From: Oscillospiraceae bacterium
GTDB taxonomy: Bacteria; Bacillota; Clostridia; Oscillospirales; Oscillospiraceae
Direction: 5' to 3'
Assembly: GCA_017461445.1 (NCBI GenBank)
Contig: JAFTXW010000011.1
Location: forward strand, 62,001-126,000
DNA: 64,000 bases
Made by a program: the position numbers and the translations under genes. Positions 1 through 8,336 of this stretch are shown here, one piece after another. Each line of letters begins with the position of its first letter. The stretch's first letter is position 1. The notes below the pieces were generated by a model. The model ran no database searches. It saw only the letters and a list, made by a program, of their open reading frames with translations, and had not been told where the DNA came from.

Positions 1-1121
1 TAGGGGAAATCGGCGGGGTTCACGGTGACAAGGAGGGCTGCGTTGGCGTTTTCGCCGTCCCGGTCGGCATAGCTCATGCCGTTGGTGACGATGCGGCCCT
101 CCTCGCTGGCTGCCGCCACCACATAGCCGCCGGGGCACATGCAGAAGGTATAAACGGTCTCATTGTCCAGATGCTGCACCAGCTTATAATCCGCCGGGGG
201 CAGCACGGGACTGACCATGCCATACTGGGCCATATCAACGGTGGCCTGCTTCTGCTCGATGCGGACACCCATGGCGAAGGGCTTGAGCTCCATGGGGATG
301 CCCGTGGCTTCCAGCATTTCAAAGGTATCCCGTGCACTGTGGCCGATGGCGAGAACGGCATGGGAGCAGGGAATTTCTTCCCCGTCGGCGGTTTTCAGAC
401 CCACCAGCCTGTCGCCATCCATCAGAAGGCCCGTGACCTGGGTGTTGAAGCGAACCTCGCCGCCGAGGGAAAGAATACGGTTTCGCAGATTCTGCACCAC
501 CGTCAGCAATACGTCGGTGCCCACATGGGGCTTGGCGTCGTAGAGGATGTTTTCTCTGGCTCCCGCCTTCACGAACTGCTCCAAAATCCAGCCGATGCGG
601 GGGTTATTCACGCCGGTATTCAGCTTGCCATCGGAGAAGGTGCCTGCGCCGCCTTCGCCGAACTGGACATTGCTTTTGGTATCCAATTCTCCGGTTTCAA
701 AGAATTTCCGTACCTTTTTATGACGGGATGCCGCATCCTCGCCCCGTTCCAGGACGAGAGGCTTCAGGCCTGCCAGGGCCAAAATCAGAGCAGCGAACAT
801 GCCCGCGGGGCCGAAGCCGATGACCACAGGACGATGCTGGGGCCGGGCGTCGGTTTTGGGGACTTTATAGTAGGAAATGGGGGCAACGGATGCCCGCTTG
901 CAGCCGCTTTGGCGGAGAATCTTCTTTTCGTTGCCATCTACCGCCACGTCGATGGTGTAGATGATTTTTACGTCCGGCTTTTTTCTTGCGTCCACGCTGC
1001 GGCGGACGATCTTTAGCTGCCGGATTTTGGAATTGGAAACCCGCAGCAGTTGGGCTGCTTCAAATTGCAGCTGGTGGGCGTTGTGCTCCGGGGGCAGGGA
1101 AATGTCCCGTATTCTGATCAT
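1..1121 (-). CDS. FAD-dependent dehydrogenase, COG2509-like (3' end outside window)
   Basis: Open minus-strand frame of about 373 codons that runs off the left edge, so the C-terminus is missing. A leading domain of about 95 residues precedes a Rossmann FAD motif GFGPAG (residues 102-107), followed by FGEGGAGTFSDGKLNTG, which is typical of the uncharacterised FAD-dependent dehydrogenases related to HI0933 flavoproteins. The start at 1121 overlaps the stop of the upstream flavoprotein as ATGA, so the two are translationally coupled. A cytoplasmic flavin oxidoreductase is likely; its substrate cannot be told from the sequence. Confidence 0.85.
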   Translation of the reverse strand, partial: MIRIRDISLPPEHNAHQLQFEAAQLLRVSNSKIRQLKIVRRSVDARKKPDVKIIYTIDVAVDGNEKKILRQSGCKRASVAPISYYKVPKTDARPQHRPVVIGFGPAGMFAALILALAGLKPLVLERGEDAASRHKKVRKFFETGELDTKSNVQFGEGGAGTFSDGKLNTGVNNPRIGWILEQFVKAGARENILYDAKPHVGTDVLLTVVQNLRNRILSLGGEVRFNTQVTGLLMDGDRLVGLKTADGEEIPCSHAVLAIGHSARDTFEMLEATGIPMELKPFAMGVRIEQKQATVDMAQYGMVSPVLPPADYKLVQHLDNETVYTFCMCPGGYVVAAASEEGRIVTNGMSYADRDGENANAALLVTVNPADFP

Positions 1122-2329
1122 AGTATTCCTCCCGCATGAAGCCCGGCTAACCGCCCGGAGCTCCATGCCCATTGTAGATTATAGCCGCCGCAGTCGCCGT
1201 CGATGTCCAGCACTTCGCCGCAGGCATAGAGCCCCGGCACGATGCGGCTTTCCATAGTCTTTTCGTCAAATTCTTTTGTCAGGATGCCGCCCGCCGTCAC
1301 TTGGGCACTGTCCATGCCCATGGGCTCCGTCAGGGCCACATCGAAGAACTTCACCGCCCGGACTGCTTCCCCGATTTCCATTTCGGATAATTCTGAAATG
1401 CTCCGCTGGGCAGAGATGCCCGCCGCCTGGGTCAGGACACGGCCAAGGCGGTTATGGAGAATGCCTGTCAGCAGCTCGGAAGCGGGCAGACCGGTGGTTT
1501 TTCTGCGGAAAAGCTCCGATTTCAGGACTTCTTCCCCGATTTCAGGAAGGAAATCCAGGCGGCATTTCCAGTCACCGCTTCCCTGGCAGGCATCCCGTGA
1601 GACCTCAAAAATCACGGGGCCAGACAGGCCGTATTCGGTGAACTGCAATTCTCCCGTGCTTTCGCTGTGGAGAACCTCATTGTGGTAGATCGCTGCGTGG
1701 CAGTTGGCCCGGACGCCTTTCAGGCCCCCGACACCGCCCCAGCCGGATTTCAGCTGGACGAGGGTGGGGCGCAGCTTTGTGCAGTGGTGGCCCAGGCTCC
1801 GCAGGAGCTTGTAGCCGGACATGGTGCCGCCCAGCTTGGTACCTGCCAAACCGCCGCAGGCGATGATGAGTTTGTCGCATTCCACCGTTTCCTCTTTGCA
1901 TTCCAGGCGGAAGCCGCCGGCGGTTTTCTTCACCTTTTCCACCTCGAAGCCCAGCTTTTGGGTGATATTGGGCTTTTCCAGAGCAAAACGCAGCACATCC
2001 ACCACGGAATTGGCCTGGTCGGAATAGGGATACACCCGTCCAGAATCCTCTGCCACGGTGAAGAGGCCCAGACTGCGGAACCAGCGAAGGGTCTCCTCCG
2101 GGCCGAAAGCCTGGATGGCATAGGCAGCAAATGCCCCGTCGTCACCATGGTAACCCCGCTCCCCGGCGTGGAGGTTCGTCAGATTGCAGCGGCCGTTGCC
2201 GGTTGCACTGAGCTTGCGGCCCACCCGTGCCTGCCGCTCCATCAAAATGATTCGATTGTCCGGGTTTTCCGCCGCAGCCAGTGCCGCCACCATACCCGAC
2301 GCGCCGCCGCCGATGATTCCGATGACCAT
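1118..2329 (-). CDS. NAD(P)/FAD-dependent oxidoreductase, HI0933/BaiN family
   Basis: 403 residues, full length for the family. The N-terminus carries the dinucleotide-binding motif GIIGGGASG and is followed by RVGRKLSATGNGRCNLTN, the hallmark of HI0933-type flavoproteins. The C-terminus has GLYACGEVLDIDGDCGGYNLQWAWSSG, the second FAD contact of the family. AAAGGAG lies 7 nt before the ATG. BaiN of Clostridium scindens acts in bile-acid dehydroxylation, but most relatives have no proven substrate and nothing here shows a bile-acid role. It forms a two-gene operon with the next flavoprotein. Confidence 0.88.
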   Translation of the reverse strand: MVIGIIGGGASGMVAALAAAENPDNRIILMERQARVGRKLSATGNGRCNLTNLHAGERGYHGDDGAFAAYAIQAFGPEETLRWFRSLGLFTVAEDSGRVYPYSDQANSVVDVLRFALEKPNITQKLGFEVEKVKKTAGGFRLECKEETVECDKLIIACGGLAGTKLGGTMSGYKLLRSLGHHCTKLRPTLVQLKSGWGGVGGLKGVRANCHAAIYHNEVLHSESTGELQFTEYGLSGPVIFEVSRDACQGSGDWKCRLDFLPEIGEEVLKSELFRRKTTGLPASELLTGILHNRLGRVLTQAAGISAQRSISELSEMEIGEAVRAVKFFDVALTEPMGMDSAQVTAGGILTKEFDEKTMESRIVPGLYACGEVLDIDGDCGGYNLQWAWSSGRLAGLHAGGIL

Positions 2330-2363
2330 AGTATGCTCCTTTGCAAAAGCCTATATTTTTTAC

Positions 2364-2392
2364 ATTATACTCGATAATTCGTCGTCACACAA
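2364..2392 (-). promoter_or_regulatory. sigma-A-like promoter of the flavoprotein operon
   Basis: On the minus strand, TTGTGT (2387-2392) and TATAAT (2364-2369) are separated by 17 nt, about 35 nt upstream of the start at 2329. It is back to back with the promoter of the S4-domain gene. Confidence 0.55.
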
Positions 2393-2403
2393 GAAAAACT
2401 TCT

Positions 2404-2431
2404 TTGCAAGCCCGAAAAGATATGCTATAAT
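2404..2431 (+). promoter_or_regulatory. sigma-A-like promoter with extended -10, S4-domain gene
   Basis: TTGCAA (2404-2409), a 16-nt spacer and TGCTATAAT ending at 2431. The transcript would start about 8 nt before the ATG at 2447, so the leader is very short and the RBS (GGTGAT) is weak. Confidence 0.55.
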
Positions 2432-2446
2432 GCGTTTGGTGATACA

Positions 2447-3232
2447 ATGGATCGGAATAACATTGAAAAAATTGCCCACAGTGCGGAAGACCGGATGCTT
2501 CTGGCAAAATTGTGGGACAAAATAAACGCGGGAATGCGGAAGAACATTCCTGCCAACAGCTGCTTTCTCTCCCCCAGGGAGCTGGAAATGGCGAAGTTCC
2601 TCTTTGGGGAACCCGAAGGACTGTACGCCTTCGGCGGCTATGGAGAGGCGGAGCGGAAGATGCTTATTTTTCTTCCCGAATATCTGGAAGAAAGCGCGCT
2701 TTACGGGGAGGACAGCCCTGTGGTGTGCCTGCGGGCTTCCTTCTATGAAGGGGACAGCCCCAATCACCGGGATTTTCTCGGTGCCCTAATGGGTGCGGGC
2801 ATCGGAAGGGAGACGGTGGGCGATATCTGCGTGGGCAAGGGCAGCTGTGATTTCTTCGTCACGGCGGAAATTGCTCCCTACATTTTGCAAAATTTCACCT
2901 CTGCCGGACGGACAAAGCTGCATATCGAGAGAATCCCCCTTGCGGAAGCCGCTATCCCGGAGCCGGAGGTAAAGGAGATCCGAGACACCCTGGCATCTCT
3001 GCGGCTGGACAGTGTCATTTCCTCGGGGTTTCGTATTGGACGAAGCCTTGCGGCCCAGTATGTCAGCGGTGGAAAAGCCGCCATTGACGGCCTGCCCTGT
3101 GAAAAGCCCGACAAGGCTGTGGCCGCGGGGGCGAAGATATCCGTCCGGGGGCTGGGAAAAATCAAGCTCCACAGCGTCAATGGGCGCACAAAAAAAGATC
3201 GAATTTCGGTGGTCATCCACCGCTATGTGTGA
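2447..3232 (+). CDS. S4-domain RNA-binding protein, YlmH family
   Basis: 261 residues. The first 170 match the YlmH N-terminal region (GALMGAGIGRETVGDI, then VGKGSCDFFVTAEIAPYI). The last 80 form an S4 RNA-binding domain (LRLDSVISSGFRIGRSLAAQYVSGGKAAIDG). YlmH proteins bind ribosomal RNA, and in Bacillus YlmH has been linked to rescue of stalled ribosomes. In many Firmicutes the gene sits in the ylm/divIVA cluster near ftsZ; here it is instead followed 9 nt later by a DUF896 gene. Confidence 0.85.
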   Translation: MDRNNIEKIAHSAEDRMLLAKLWDKINAGMRKNIPANSCFLSPRELEMAKFLFGEPEGLYAFGGYGEAERKMLIFLPEYLEESALYGEDSPVVCLRASFYEGDSPNHRDFLGALMGAGIGRETVGDICVGKGSCDFFVTAEIAPYILQNFTSAGRTKLHIERIPLAEAAIPEPEVKEIRDTLASLRLDSVISSGFRIGRSLAAQYVSGGKAAIDGLPCEKPDKAVAAGAKISVRGLGKIKLHSVNGRTKKDRISVVIHRYV

Positions 3233-3241
3233 GGTAAAACT

Positions 3242-3445
3242 ATGAATATGAACGAAGTCATCGCCCGGATCAACGAACTGGCGAAAAAAGCAAAGACCGA
3301 GAGCCTGACCCCCGAGGAGCTGACGGAGCGGGACAAGCTGCGGCGCATCTATATTGATTCCGTCAAGGCCAATCTGGTGGGCCAGCTGGAAAACACCTAC
3401 ATTGTCCGCCCCGACGGCAGCAAAGAAAAAGTGAAGCATAAATAA
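3242..3445 (+). CDS. DUF896 (YnzC-like) small protein
   Basis: 67 residues. It shows the two-helix DUF896 pattern: NEVIARINELAKKAKTESLTPEE, then ERDKLRRIYIDSVKANL, with a basic tail ending KVKHK. B. subtilis YnzC is a helical hairpin of this family with no firm function. It is co-directional with the S4 gene 9 nt upstream and is followed by a strong terminator. Confidence 0.85.
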   Translation: MNMNEVIARINELAKKAKTESLTPEELTERDKLRRIYIDSVKANLVGQLENTYIVRPDGSKEKVKHK

Positions 3446-3453
3446 AAAACATT

Positions 3454-3493
3454 CCCCCGGGTTGCACGGATGTATGCAACCCGGGGGTCTTTT
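3454..3493 (+). terminator. intrinsic terminator after DUF896 gene
   Basis: 13-bp perfect stem CCCCCGGGTTGCA (3454-3466) pairing with 3475-3487, an 8-nt loop, then TCTTTT. It separates the S4/DUF896 pair from the holin gene. Confidence 0.85.
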
Positions 3494-3521
3494 CGCGCTT
3501 CGGGTAAAAGGGGGTGAAAAA

Positions 3522-3926
3522 ATGAAGGAAACCATTTGTACTGCTCTAGGACTATGCGGTGCGGCCGCTGCGGCGGCTTTCGGCGGCTGGGACACCGCGC
3601 TGGCGGCTCTGCTGGTGTGCATGGGCATTGACTATCTTTCCGGCAGCATCGTGGCACTGGTATTCCACAATAGCACCAAGTCCGAAACCGGAGCCTACAA
3701 CTCCGCTTACGGTCTGAAGGGCCTGTGCAAGAAGGGTTTACAGCTGCTGTTCGTGCTGGCAGCTGTTCAGATGGACCGGCTGCTGGGTGCGGACTATGTA
3801 CGGGATGCGGTATGCATCGGCTTCTGCACCAACGAGATCCTCTCCATCGTGGAAAATCTGGGCCTTGCGGGCATACCTATGCCCCAGGCGGTGGTGAACG
3901 CTTTGGAGCAATTGCAGAAAAAGTAA
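3522..3926 (+). CDS. phage-type holin (toxin-secretion/phage-lysis holin family)
   Basis: 134 residues from the ATG at 3522, chosen because AAAGGGGG lies just before it; the longer frame starts inside the upstream terminator. Hydrophobic segments lie near residues 5-20, 23-45 and 66-80, and the central MGIDYLSGSIVALVFHNSTKSETGAYNSAYGLKGL is the family signature of holins of the phi29/Cph1/TcdE type. Such proteins make membrane holes that release an endolysin or toxin. No phage gene or endolysin is adjacent, and it has its own terminators on both sides, so it is a solitary or domesticated holin. Confidence 0.85.
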   Translation: MKETICTALGLCGAAAAAAFGGWDTALAALLVCMGIDYLSGSIVALVFHNSTKSETGAYNSAYGLKGLCKKGLQLLFVLAAVQMDRLLGADYVRDAVCIGFCTNEILSIVENLGLAGIPMPQAVVNALEQLQKK

Positions 3927-3948
3927 CCAAAAGATGTCACAGCAGATT

Positions 3949-3978
3949 GAACGCGCCGATTTGGCGCGTTCTTTTTTT
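3949..3978 (+). terminator. intrinsic terminator after holin gene
   Basis: GAACGCGCC (3949-3957) pairs with GGCGCGTTC (3963-3971), followed by seven T. Confidence 0.88.
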
Positions 3979-4003
3979 ACCACTTCCATTCCCCATAAAA
4001 ATC

Positions 4004-4012
4004 TGTTATAAT
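4004..4012 (+). promoter_or_regulatory. extended -10 promoter of YgiQ-family gene
   Basis: TGTTATAAT at 4004-4012, 30 nt before the ATG at 4042. No good -35 hexamer is visible, in keeping with an extended -10 promoter. Confidence 0.5.
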
Positions 4013-4041
4013 GAAAAAAATTGTTTTTTCGGAGGCAAGCT

Positions 4042-5973
4042 ATGGAATTTTTGCCCATCAATAAAAAAGAAATGCAGGAGCGGGGCTGGGAGCAGTGCGA
4101 CTTTGTGTACGTCATCGGCGACGCTTATGTGGATCACCCCTCCTTTGGTCATGCCATCATCAGCCGGATTTTGGAAAGCCACGGCTACAGCGTCGGCATC
4201 ATTTCCCAGCCGGACTGGAAAAATCCCAAGTCCATCGATGTGTTCGGGCGGCCCCGGCTGGGCTTCCTGGTCAGCGGCGGCAATATGGATTCCATGGTGA
4301 ACCACTATTCCGTCACCAAGCATAGGCGCAAGACCGATGCCTTTACCCCCGGCGGGGTCATGGGCAAGCGGCCCGACTACGCCACCATCGTCTACTGCAA
4401 CCTGATCCGCCAGACCTACAAGGATGTGCCCATTCTCATCGGCGGCATTGAGGCCAGCCTGCGGCGGCTGGGCCATTACGATTACTGGTCCGAGAGCATG
4501 AAGCGTTCCATTCTGCTGGATTCCCAGGCAGATATCCTGATGTACGGCATGGGCGAAAAGAGCATCGTGGAAATTGCCGAGGCCCTGAATTCCGGCATGG
4601 AGGTGAAGGATATAACCTACATCGACGGCACGGTGTTCAAAACCATGGAGCTGGACGAAAGCCTGCCCACCATCGTTCTGCCCGCCTTTGAGGAATTGAA
4701 GGCCAACAAGCGCAAGTACGCAGAATCCTTCAAGGTGCAGTACGGCAACTGCGACCCCTTCACCGCCAAGCGGCTGGTTGAGCCCTACGGCAAGGAATAC
4801 GTTGTCCAGAATCCGCCCCAGAAGCCTCTGACCACCGAGGAAATGGACGCGGTTTACGACCTCCCTTATATGCGCACCTGGCATCCCAGCTATGCCAAAG
4901 CGGGGGGCGTGCCTGCCATTGAGGAGGTCAAGTTCAGCCTGGTCAGCAACCGGGGCTGCTTCGGTGCCTGCTCCTTCTGCGCCCTGACCTTCCACCAGGG
5001 CCGCATCATCCAGACCCGGAGCCATGAATCCATTCTCAAAGAAGCGGAGCTGATGGCGAAGGACAAGGATTTCAAGGGCTACATCCATGATGTGGGCGGC
5101 CCCACCGCCAATTTCCGCCACCCAGCCTGCGACAAGCAGCTAAGCAAGGGTGCCTGCGGCGGGCGGCAGTGCCTGTACCCCACCCCCTGCAAAAATATGA
5201 AGGCCGACCACTCTGACTTTGTGGCCCTGCTGCGGAAGCTGCGGAAAATTCCCGGCGTGAAGAAGGTCTTTGTCCGCAGCGGCATCCGGTTCGACTACCT
5301 GCTGGCGGATAAGAAGGATACCTTCTTTAAGGAGCTGGTGCAGTTCCACATTTCGGGACAGCTCAAAGTCGCCCCGGAGCACGTTTCCGACGCGGTGCTG
5401 AGCCGCATGGGCAAGCCCCGGAACGCAGTTTATAACCAGTTTGTGGATAAATATTTCGCTTTGAACAAGCAGTACGGCATGAACCAGTATCTGGTGCCCT
5501 ACCTCATGTCCAGTCACCCCGGCTCCACATTGAAGGAGGCCATCGAGCTGGCGGAGTACATCCGGGAGATGGGCTACAATCCCGAGCAGGTACAGGACTT
5601 CTACCCTACCCCCTCTACCCTGTCCACCGTCATGTACTACACCGGCCTTGACCCCCGGACCATGGACAAGGTTTACGTTCCCACGGACCCCCACGAAAAG
5701 GCCATGCAGCGTGCCCTGATCCAGTACCGGAACCCCAAGAATTACTATCTGGTGCGGGAGGCATTGCTCGCCGCCCACCGGGAGGATCTGATCGGCTCCG
5801 GGCCAAAATGCCTGATCCGGGCGGTGCCCCCCAAGGCCGGCGGCTATACCGCACCCCCACCCAAGGCAGGAGCGAAGAAGCCCGCCCCCAAACCCGCAAG
5901 CAAAAAGCCCGCCCCCAAGGCACCGCCCAAAAAGGCCGGGCCTGCGCAGAAACGGACTGGTAAGAAAAAGTAA
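4042..5973 (+). CDS. YgiQ family radical SAM protein
   Basis: 643 residues from the ATG at 4042, which follows GGAGG (4031-4035) by 6 nt. Residues 1-290 are the YgiQ N-terminal region ([41 protein letters not shown]). The radical SAM cluster motif CFGACSFC (C306, C310, C313) follows, then the TIM-barrel core and YgiQ signatures such as [19 protein letters not shown] and [25 protein letters not shown]. The family has no established reaction. From about residue 600 it ends in a Lys/Pro/Ala-rich low-complexity tail ([15 protein letters not shown]), presumably a disordered basic extension. Confidence 0.92.
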   Translation: MEFLPINKKEMQERGWEQCDFVYVIGDAYVDHPSFGHAIISRILESHGYSVGIISQPDWKNPKSIDVFGRPRLGFLVSGGNMDSMVNHYSVTKHRRKTDAFTPGGVMGKRPDYATIVYCNLIRQTYKDVPILIGGIEASLRRLGHYDYWSESMKRSILLDSQADILMYGMGEKSIVEIAEALNSGMEVKDITYIDGTVFKTMELDESLPTIVLPAFEELKANKRKYAESFKVQYGNCDPFTAKRLVEPYGKEYVVQNPPQKPLTTEEMDAVYDLPYMRTWHPSYAKAGGVPAIEEVKFSLVSNRGCFGACSFCALTFHQGRIIQTRSHESILKEAELMAKDKDFKGYIHDVGGPTANFRHPACDKQLSKGACGGRQCLYPTPCKNMKADHSDFVALLRKLRKIPGVKKVFVRSGIRFDYLLADKKDTFFKELVQFHISGQLKVAPEHVSDAVLSRMGKPRNAVYNQFVDKYFALNKQYGMNQYLVPYLMSSHPGSTLKEAIELAEYIREMGYNPEQVQDFYPTPSTLSTVMYYTGLDPRTMDKVYVPTDPHEKAMQRALIQYRNPKNYYLVREALLAAHREDLIGSGPKCLIRAVPPKAGGYTAPPPKAGAKKPAPKPASKKPAPKAPPKKAGPAQKRTGKKK

Positions 5974-5980
5974 AACGCCT

Positions 5981-6088
5981 GTCATCCCGAGCGAATGCAA
6001 TGAGTCGAGGGATCTTCGCACTCTCGATACTGCTATGCAGAAATTCGGTGCGAATATCCCTCGATGCGCTTCGCTTGCTCGGGATGAC
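5981..6088. repeat. 108-bp imperfect palindrome with GTCATCCCGAGC ends
   Basis: The left arm starts GTCATCCCGAGCGAA and the right arm ends GCTCGGGATGAC. Inside, TCGAGGGAT(C/A)TTCGCAC is also mirrored, so about 40 bp of each arm pair. It fills the gap between the YgiQ and YjbR genes. It resembles dispersed REP-type elements that many bacteria carry; no coding capacity is seen. Confidence 0.8.
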
Positions 6089-6113
6089 AAGGTTTTCGGA
6101 ATAGGAACCTGTT

Positions 6114-6473
6114 ATGAACATCGAAGAAATCAAAGCCTACTGTCTCAGGAAGCCCAAGGCCTGCGAGACCTATCCCTTTGGGGACTGGCCCATTTGCTAT
6201 AAGGTAAACGGCAGGATTTTTGCCCAGATCTATCCCGACAAGATCACCCTGAAATGCACTGCCTTTTCCGGGGAGGCTTTTCGGCAGGCCTACCCGGGGG
6301 CCGTCGTCCGGGGCTATCACTGTCCCCCGGTGCAGCAGCCTTACTGGAACACCATTTACCTTGACCGCTTCCCGGAATCGGAGCTGCCTATGATGATCGA
6401 TCATGCCTATGAAACAGTGGTGGCGGGCTTTCCCAGGAAGGTGCAGCAGGAGATTATGGAGGATAGAAAATGA
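6114..6473 (+). CDS. MmcQ/YjbR family protein
   Basis: 119 residues with the MmcQ/YjbR (DUF419) signatures: KACETYPFG near the start, KVNGRIFAQI and ITLKC in the middle, and the C-terminal NTIYLDRFPESELPMMIDHAYETVVAGFPRK. The fold is a CyaY-like alpha/beta domain described as possibly DNA binding, with no firm role. It overlaps the next gene by 4 nt (ATGA), suggesting co-expression. Confidence 0.85.
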   Translation: MNIEEIKAYCLRKPKACETYPFGDWPICYKVNGRIFAQIYPDKITLKCTAFSGEAFRQAYPGAVVRGYHCPPVQQPYWNTIYLDRFPESELPMMIDHAYETVVAGFPRKVQQEIMEDRK

Positions 6474-6799
6474 TCGGCAAAACCGTCACCGTTACCGTTG
6501 ACCGCCCTCTGGGCACCTTCCATCCCAAGCACCCGGATATCTATTACCCGGTCAATTATGGCTATATTGAAGGCATCATGGCCGCGGATGGAGAGGAGCA
6601 GGATGCTTACATTCTGGGCGTGGATATTCCCGTAACCACCTTTACGGGGAAGGTAATCGCCATCCTCCACCGCCGGGACGATGTGGAGGACAAATGGGTG
6701 GTCGCCCCGGAAGGGATGTCCTTTTCCAAAGAGAAGATCGAACAGAAACTCCATTTCCAGGAGCAGTATTTTCAGACAGAGATTGAAATGGCACCATAA
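6470..6799 (+). CDS. inorganic pyrophosphatase-like small protein
   Basis: 109 residues. VTVDRPLGTFHPKHPDIYYPVNYGYIEGIMAADGEEQDAYILGVDIPV resembles the soluble family I pyrophosphatase core, where GY and DGEEQDAYILG match the DxxD metal-binding region. It is shorter than classic enzymes (about 170 residues) but matches a family of short homologues in Clostridia. Activity on pyrophosphate is inferred. It is translationally coupled to the YjbR gene and ends in a bidirectional terminator. Confidence 0.75.
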   Translation: MIGKTVTVTVDRPLGTFHPKHPDIYYPVNYGYIEGIMAADGEEQDAYILGVDIPVTTFTGKVIAILHRRDDVEDKWVVAPEGMSFSKEKIEQKLHFQEQYFQTEIEMAP

Positions 6800-6800
6800 A

Positions 6801-6836
6801 AACAACGCCTGACGGTCATGCCGTCAGGCGTTGTTT
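6801..6836. terminator. bidirectional terminator between pyrophosphatase-like gene and folA
   Basis: Perfect stem AACAACGCCTGACGG (6801-6815) with its complement starting at 6821, flanked by A-rich sequence on the left and TTTT on the right. It serves the converging genes on both strands. Confidence 0.85.
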
Positions 6837-7315
6837 TATTTCCGCTTATACAGCAGCATCTCGTACGAGATGCCGTTTTCTTCGCCGGATTGGAGGGTTT
6901 CCGCCAGATGCCAGCTTTCGTCCTGGTCCAGGTTGGGAAACCAGGTATCGCAGTCCACGGTGGTGTGAACCTTGGTGATATAGGCGGCATCGCAGTAAGG
7001 GAGCATTTGCTTATACACACTGCCGCCGCCAATGACGAAGCAGCACTGGGCGGATTTGGCAAGCTCCGCCGCTTCCTCTGTGGACGCGCAGACGGTGAAA
7101 CCGGGGATCTCCTGTGCGGTGCGGGTCAGGGCTACGTTGACACGGCCCGGCAGGGGCTTCCCGCCGGGGAAATCTCCGATGGTCTTGCGGCCCGCGATGA
7201 CCATGGCACCACGGGTGGTCTCCCGGAAAAATTTCCGGTCAGCGGACAGGGCGATGGGCTGGGTGCCGCAGCAGCCAATGCCCCAGTCGTCGTATACGGC
7301 TACAATAATTTCCAT
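6836..7315 (-). CDS. folA: dihydrofolate reductase
   Basis: 159 residues, normal DHFR length. It reduces dihydrofolate to tetrahydrofolate with NADPH in the cytoplasm. The N-terminus MEIIVAVYDDWGIG, the MVIAGRKTIGDFPGGKPLPGRVNVALTR segment and the NADPH-binding FVIGGGSVYKQMLP loop are all in place, as is the C-terminal TKVHTTVDCDTWFP. A GAGGT RBS precedes the ATG at 7315. It lies downstream of thyA on the same strand, the usual pairing, since ThyA generates the dihydrofolate that FolA recycles. Confidence 0.95.
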   Translation of the reverse strand: MEIIVAVYDDWGIGCCGTQPIALSADRKFFRETTRGAMVIAGRKTIGDFPGGKPLPGRVNVALTRTAQEIPGFTVCASTEEAAELAKSAQCCFVIGGGSVYKQMLPYCDAAYITKVHTTVDCDTWFPNLDQDESWHLAETLQSGEENGISYEMLLYKRK

Positions 7316-7336
7316 AGAAATACCTCACTTCTGGTT

Positions 7337-7388
7337 GGAATTGAAAATTGAGGACACATTTTCAATTTTCCATTTTCAATTATCAATT
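7337..7388. repeat. inverted (A)ATTGAAAATTG repeats between thyA and folA
   Basis: GGAATTGAAAATTG near 7337-7350 is mirrored twice by TTTTCAATTTTCCATTTTCAATT within 7359-7388. It is AT-rich and of the same style as the purine-rich inverted repeats at 48483-48605. It could fold in the thyA-folA transcript. Confidence 0.6.
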
Positions 7389-7399
7389 GGCCGCAGGCT

Positions 7400-8230
7400 T
7401 CAAATCGCCATGGGGATCTCAAAATCAAAGGGATGGAACTGGTAATTTTCCATCTGGAAGGAATTCTTGGTGAACTGGTAGAAATCCATAATGCTCTCGT
7501 CCATTTTGAAGGTGGGCGCGTCGAAGCCCTCCCGCTCCAGCATGGCCTTGACGGCGGGGATGTGGCGGTCGTAGATGTGGCAGTCGGCAATGACGTGGAC
7601 AAATTCGCCCACCTCCAGGCCGGAGACCTGAGCCATCATGTGGGTCAGCACGGCGTACTGCACCACGTTCCAGTTGTTGGCGGTGAGCATATCCTGGCTG
7701 CGCTGGTTCAGAATGGCGTTCAGTTTGTTGCCTGTCACATTGAAGGTCATGGAGTAGGCGCAGGGGTACAGGTTCATCTCATGCAAATCTTCAAAGTTAT
7801 AGATATTGGTCAGGATGCGGCGGGAGGCGGGGTTGTGCTTCAGGTCGTAGAGCACCCGGTCCACCTGATCCATATCGCCCTCTTTATAGTGGTGCTTGAT
7901 GCCAAGCTGGTAGCCGTAGGCCTTGCCGATGGTGCCGTCCTCTCCGGCCCACTCGTCCCAAACATGGCTGCCCAGGTCGCAGATGCGGTTGGACTTTTTC
8001 TGCCAGATCCACAGCAGCTCGTCCACGGCGGACTTCCAGTAGGTACGCCGCAAGGTCATAATGGGAAATTCCTTGGACAGATCGTAGCGGTTCACCACAC
8101 CGAATTTCTTGATGGTATGGGCGGGGCTTCCGTCGGCCCAGTGGGGGCGGACTTCCAGCCCCTCGTCGGAGAAGCCGTTTTCCAGAATATCCCGGCAGGT
8201 CTGCTTGTAAAGCTCGTCAGCGTAACTCAT
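7400..8230 (-). CDS. thyA: thymidylate synthase
   Basis: 276 residues. It methylates dUMP to dTMP with methylene-tetrahydrofolate. The nucleophile is C157 in LYPCAYS; this subfamily has Ala where E. coli ThyA has His after the Cys. The dUMP phosphate contacts ASRRIL (R137/R138) and NQRSQDM are present, as is HVIADCHIYDRHIPAV near the C-terminus. It is first in a thyA-folA operon with its own candidate promoter upstream. Confidence 0.95.
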   Translation of the reverse strand: MSYADELYKQTCRDILENGFSDEGLEVRPHWADGSPAHTIKKFGVVNRYDLSKEFPIMTLRRTYWKSAVDELLWIWQKKSNRICDLGSHVWDEWAGEDGTIGKAYGYQLGIKHHYKEGDMDQVDRVLYDLKHNPASRRILTNIYNFEDLHEMNLYPCAYSMTFNVTGNKLNAILNQRSQDMLTANNWNVVQYAVLTHMMAQVSGLEVGEFVHVIADCHIYDRHIPAVKAMLEREGFDAPTFKMDESIMDFYQFTKNSFQMENYQFHPFDFEIPMAI

Positions 8231-8258
8231 AATTTTCCTCCATTTTCACATTTCGATT

Positions 8259-8287
8259 ATCATACCATATTCCAAAAGCCGTGGCAA
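8259..8287 (-). promoter_or_regulatory. candidate sigma-A promoter of thyA-folA
   Basis: Minus strand TTGCCA (8282-8287), 17-nt spacer, TATGAT (8259-8264), about 30 nt before the thyA ATG. Confidence 0.45.
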
Positions 8288-8296
8288 GAGCGAAAA

Positions 8297-8326
8297 CATC
8301 CCCGCAGGAAAATTCCTGCGGGGATG
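8297..8326 (-). terminator. intrinsic terminator of the lysozyme/SH3 gene
   Basis: CATCCCCGCAGG (8297-8308) pairs with 8315-8326. On the minus strand the stem is followed by TTTTCG, 11 nt after the stop of the SH3-repeat gene. Confidence 0.85.
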
Positions 8327-8336
8327 TGTGCGTTTA

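Noticed and set aside
171-1016. 281-codon plus-strand frame at the left end
   Set aside because: It is antisense to a flavoprotein gene whose minus-strand frame has clear FAD motifs. The plus frame has no recognisable domain or RBS.
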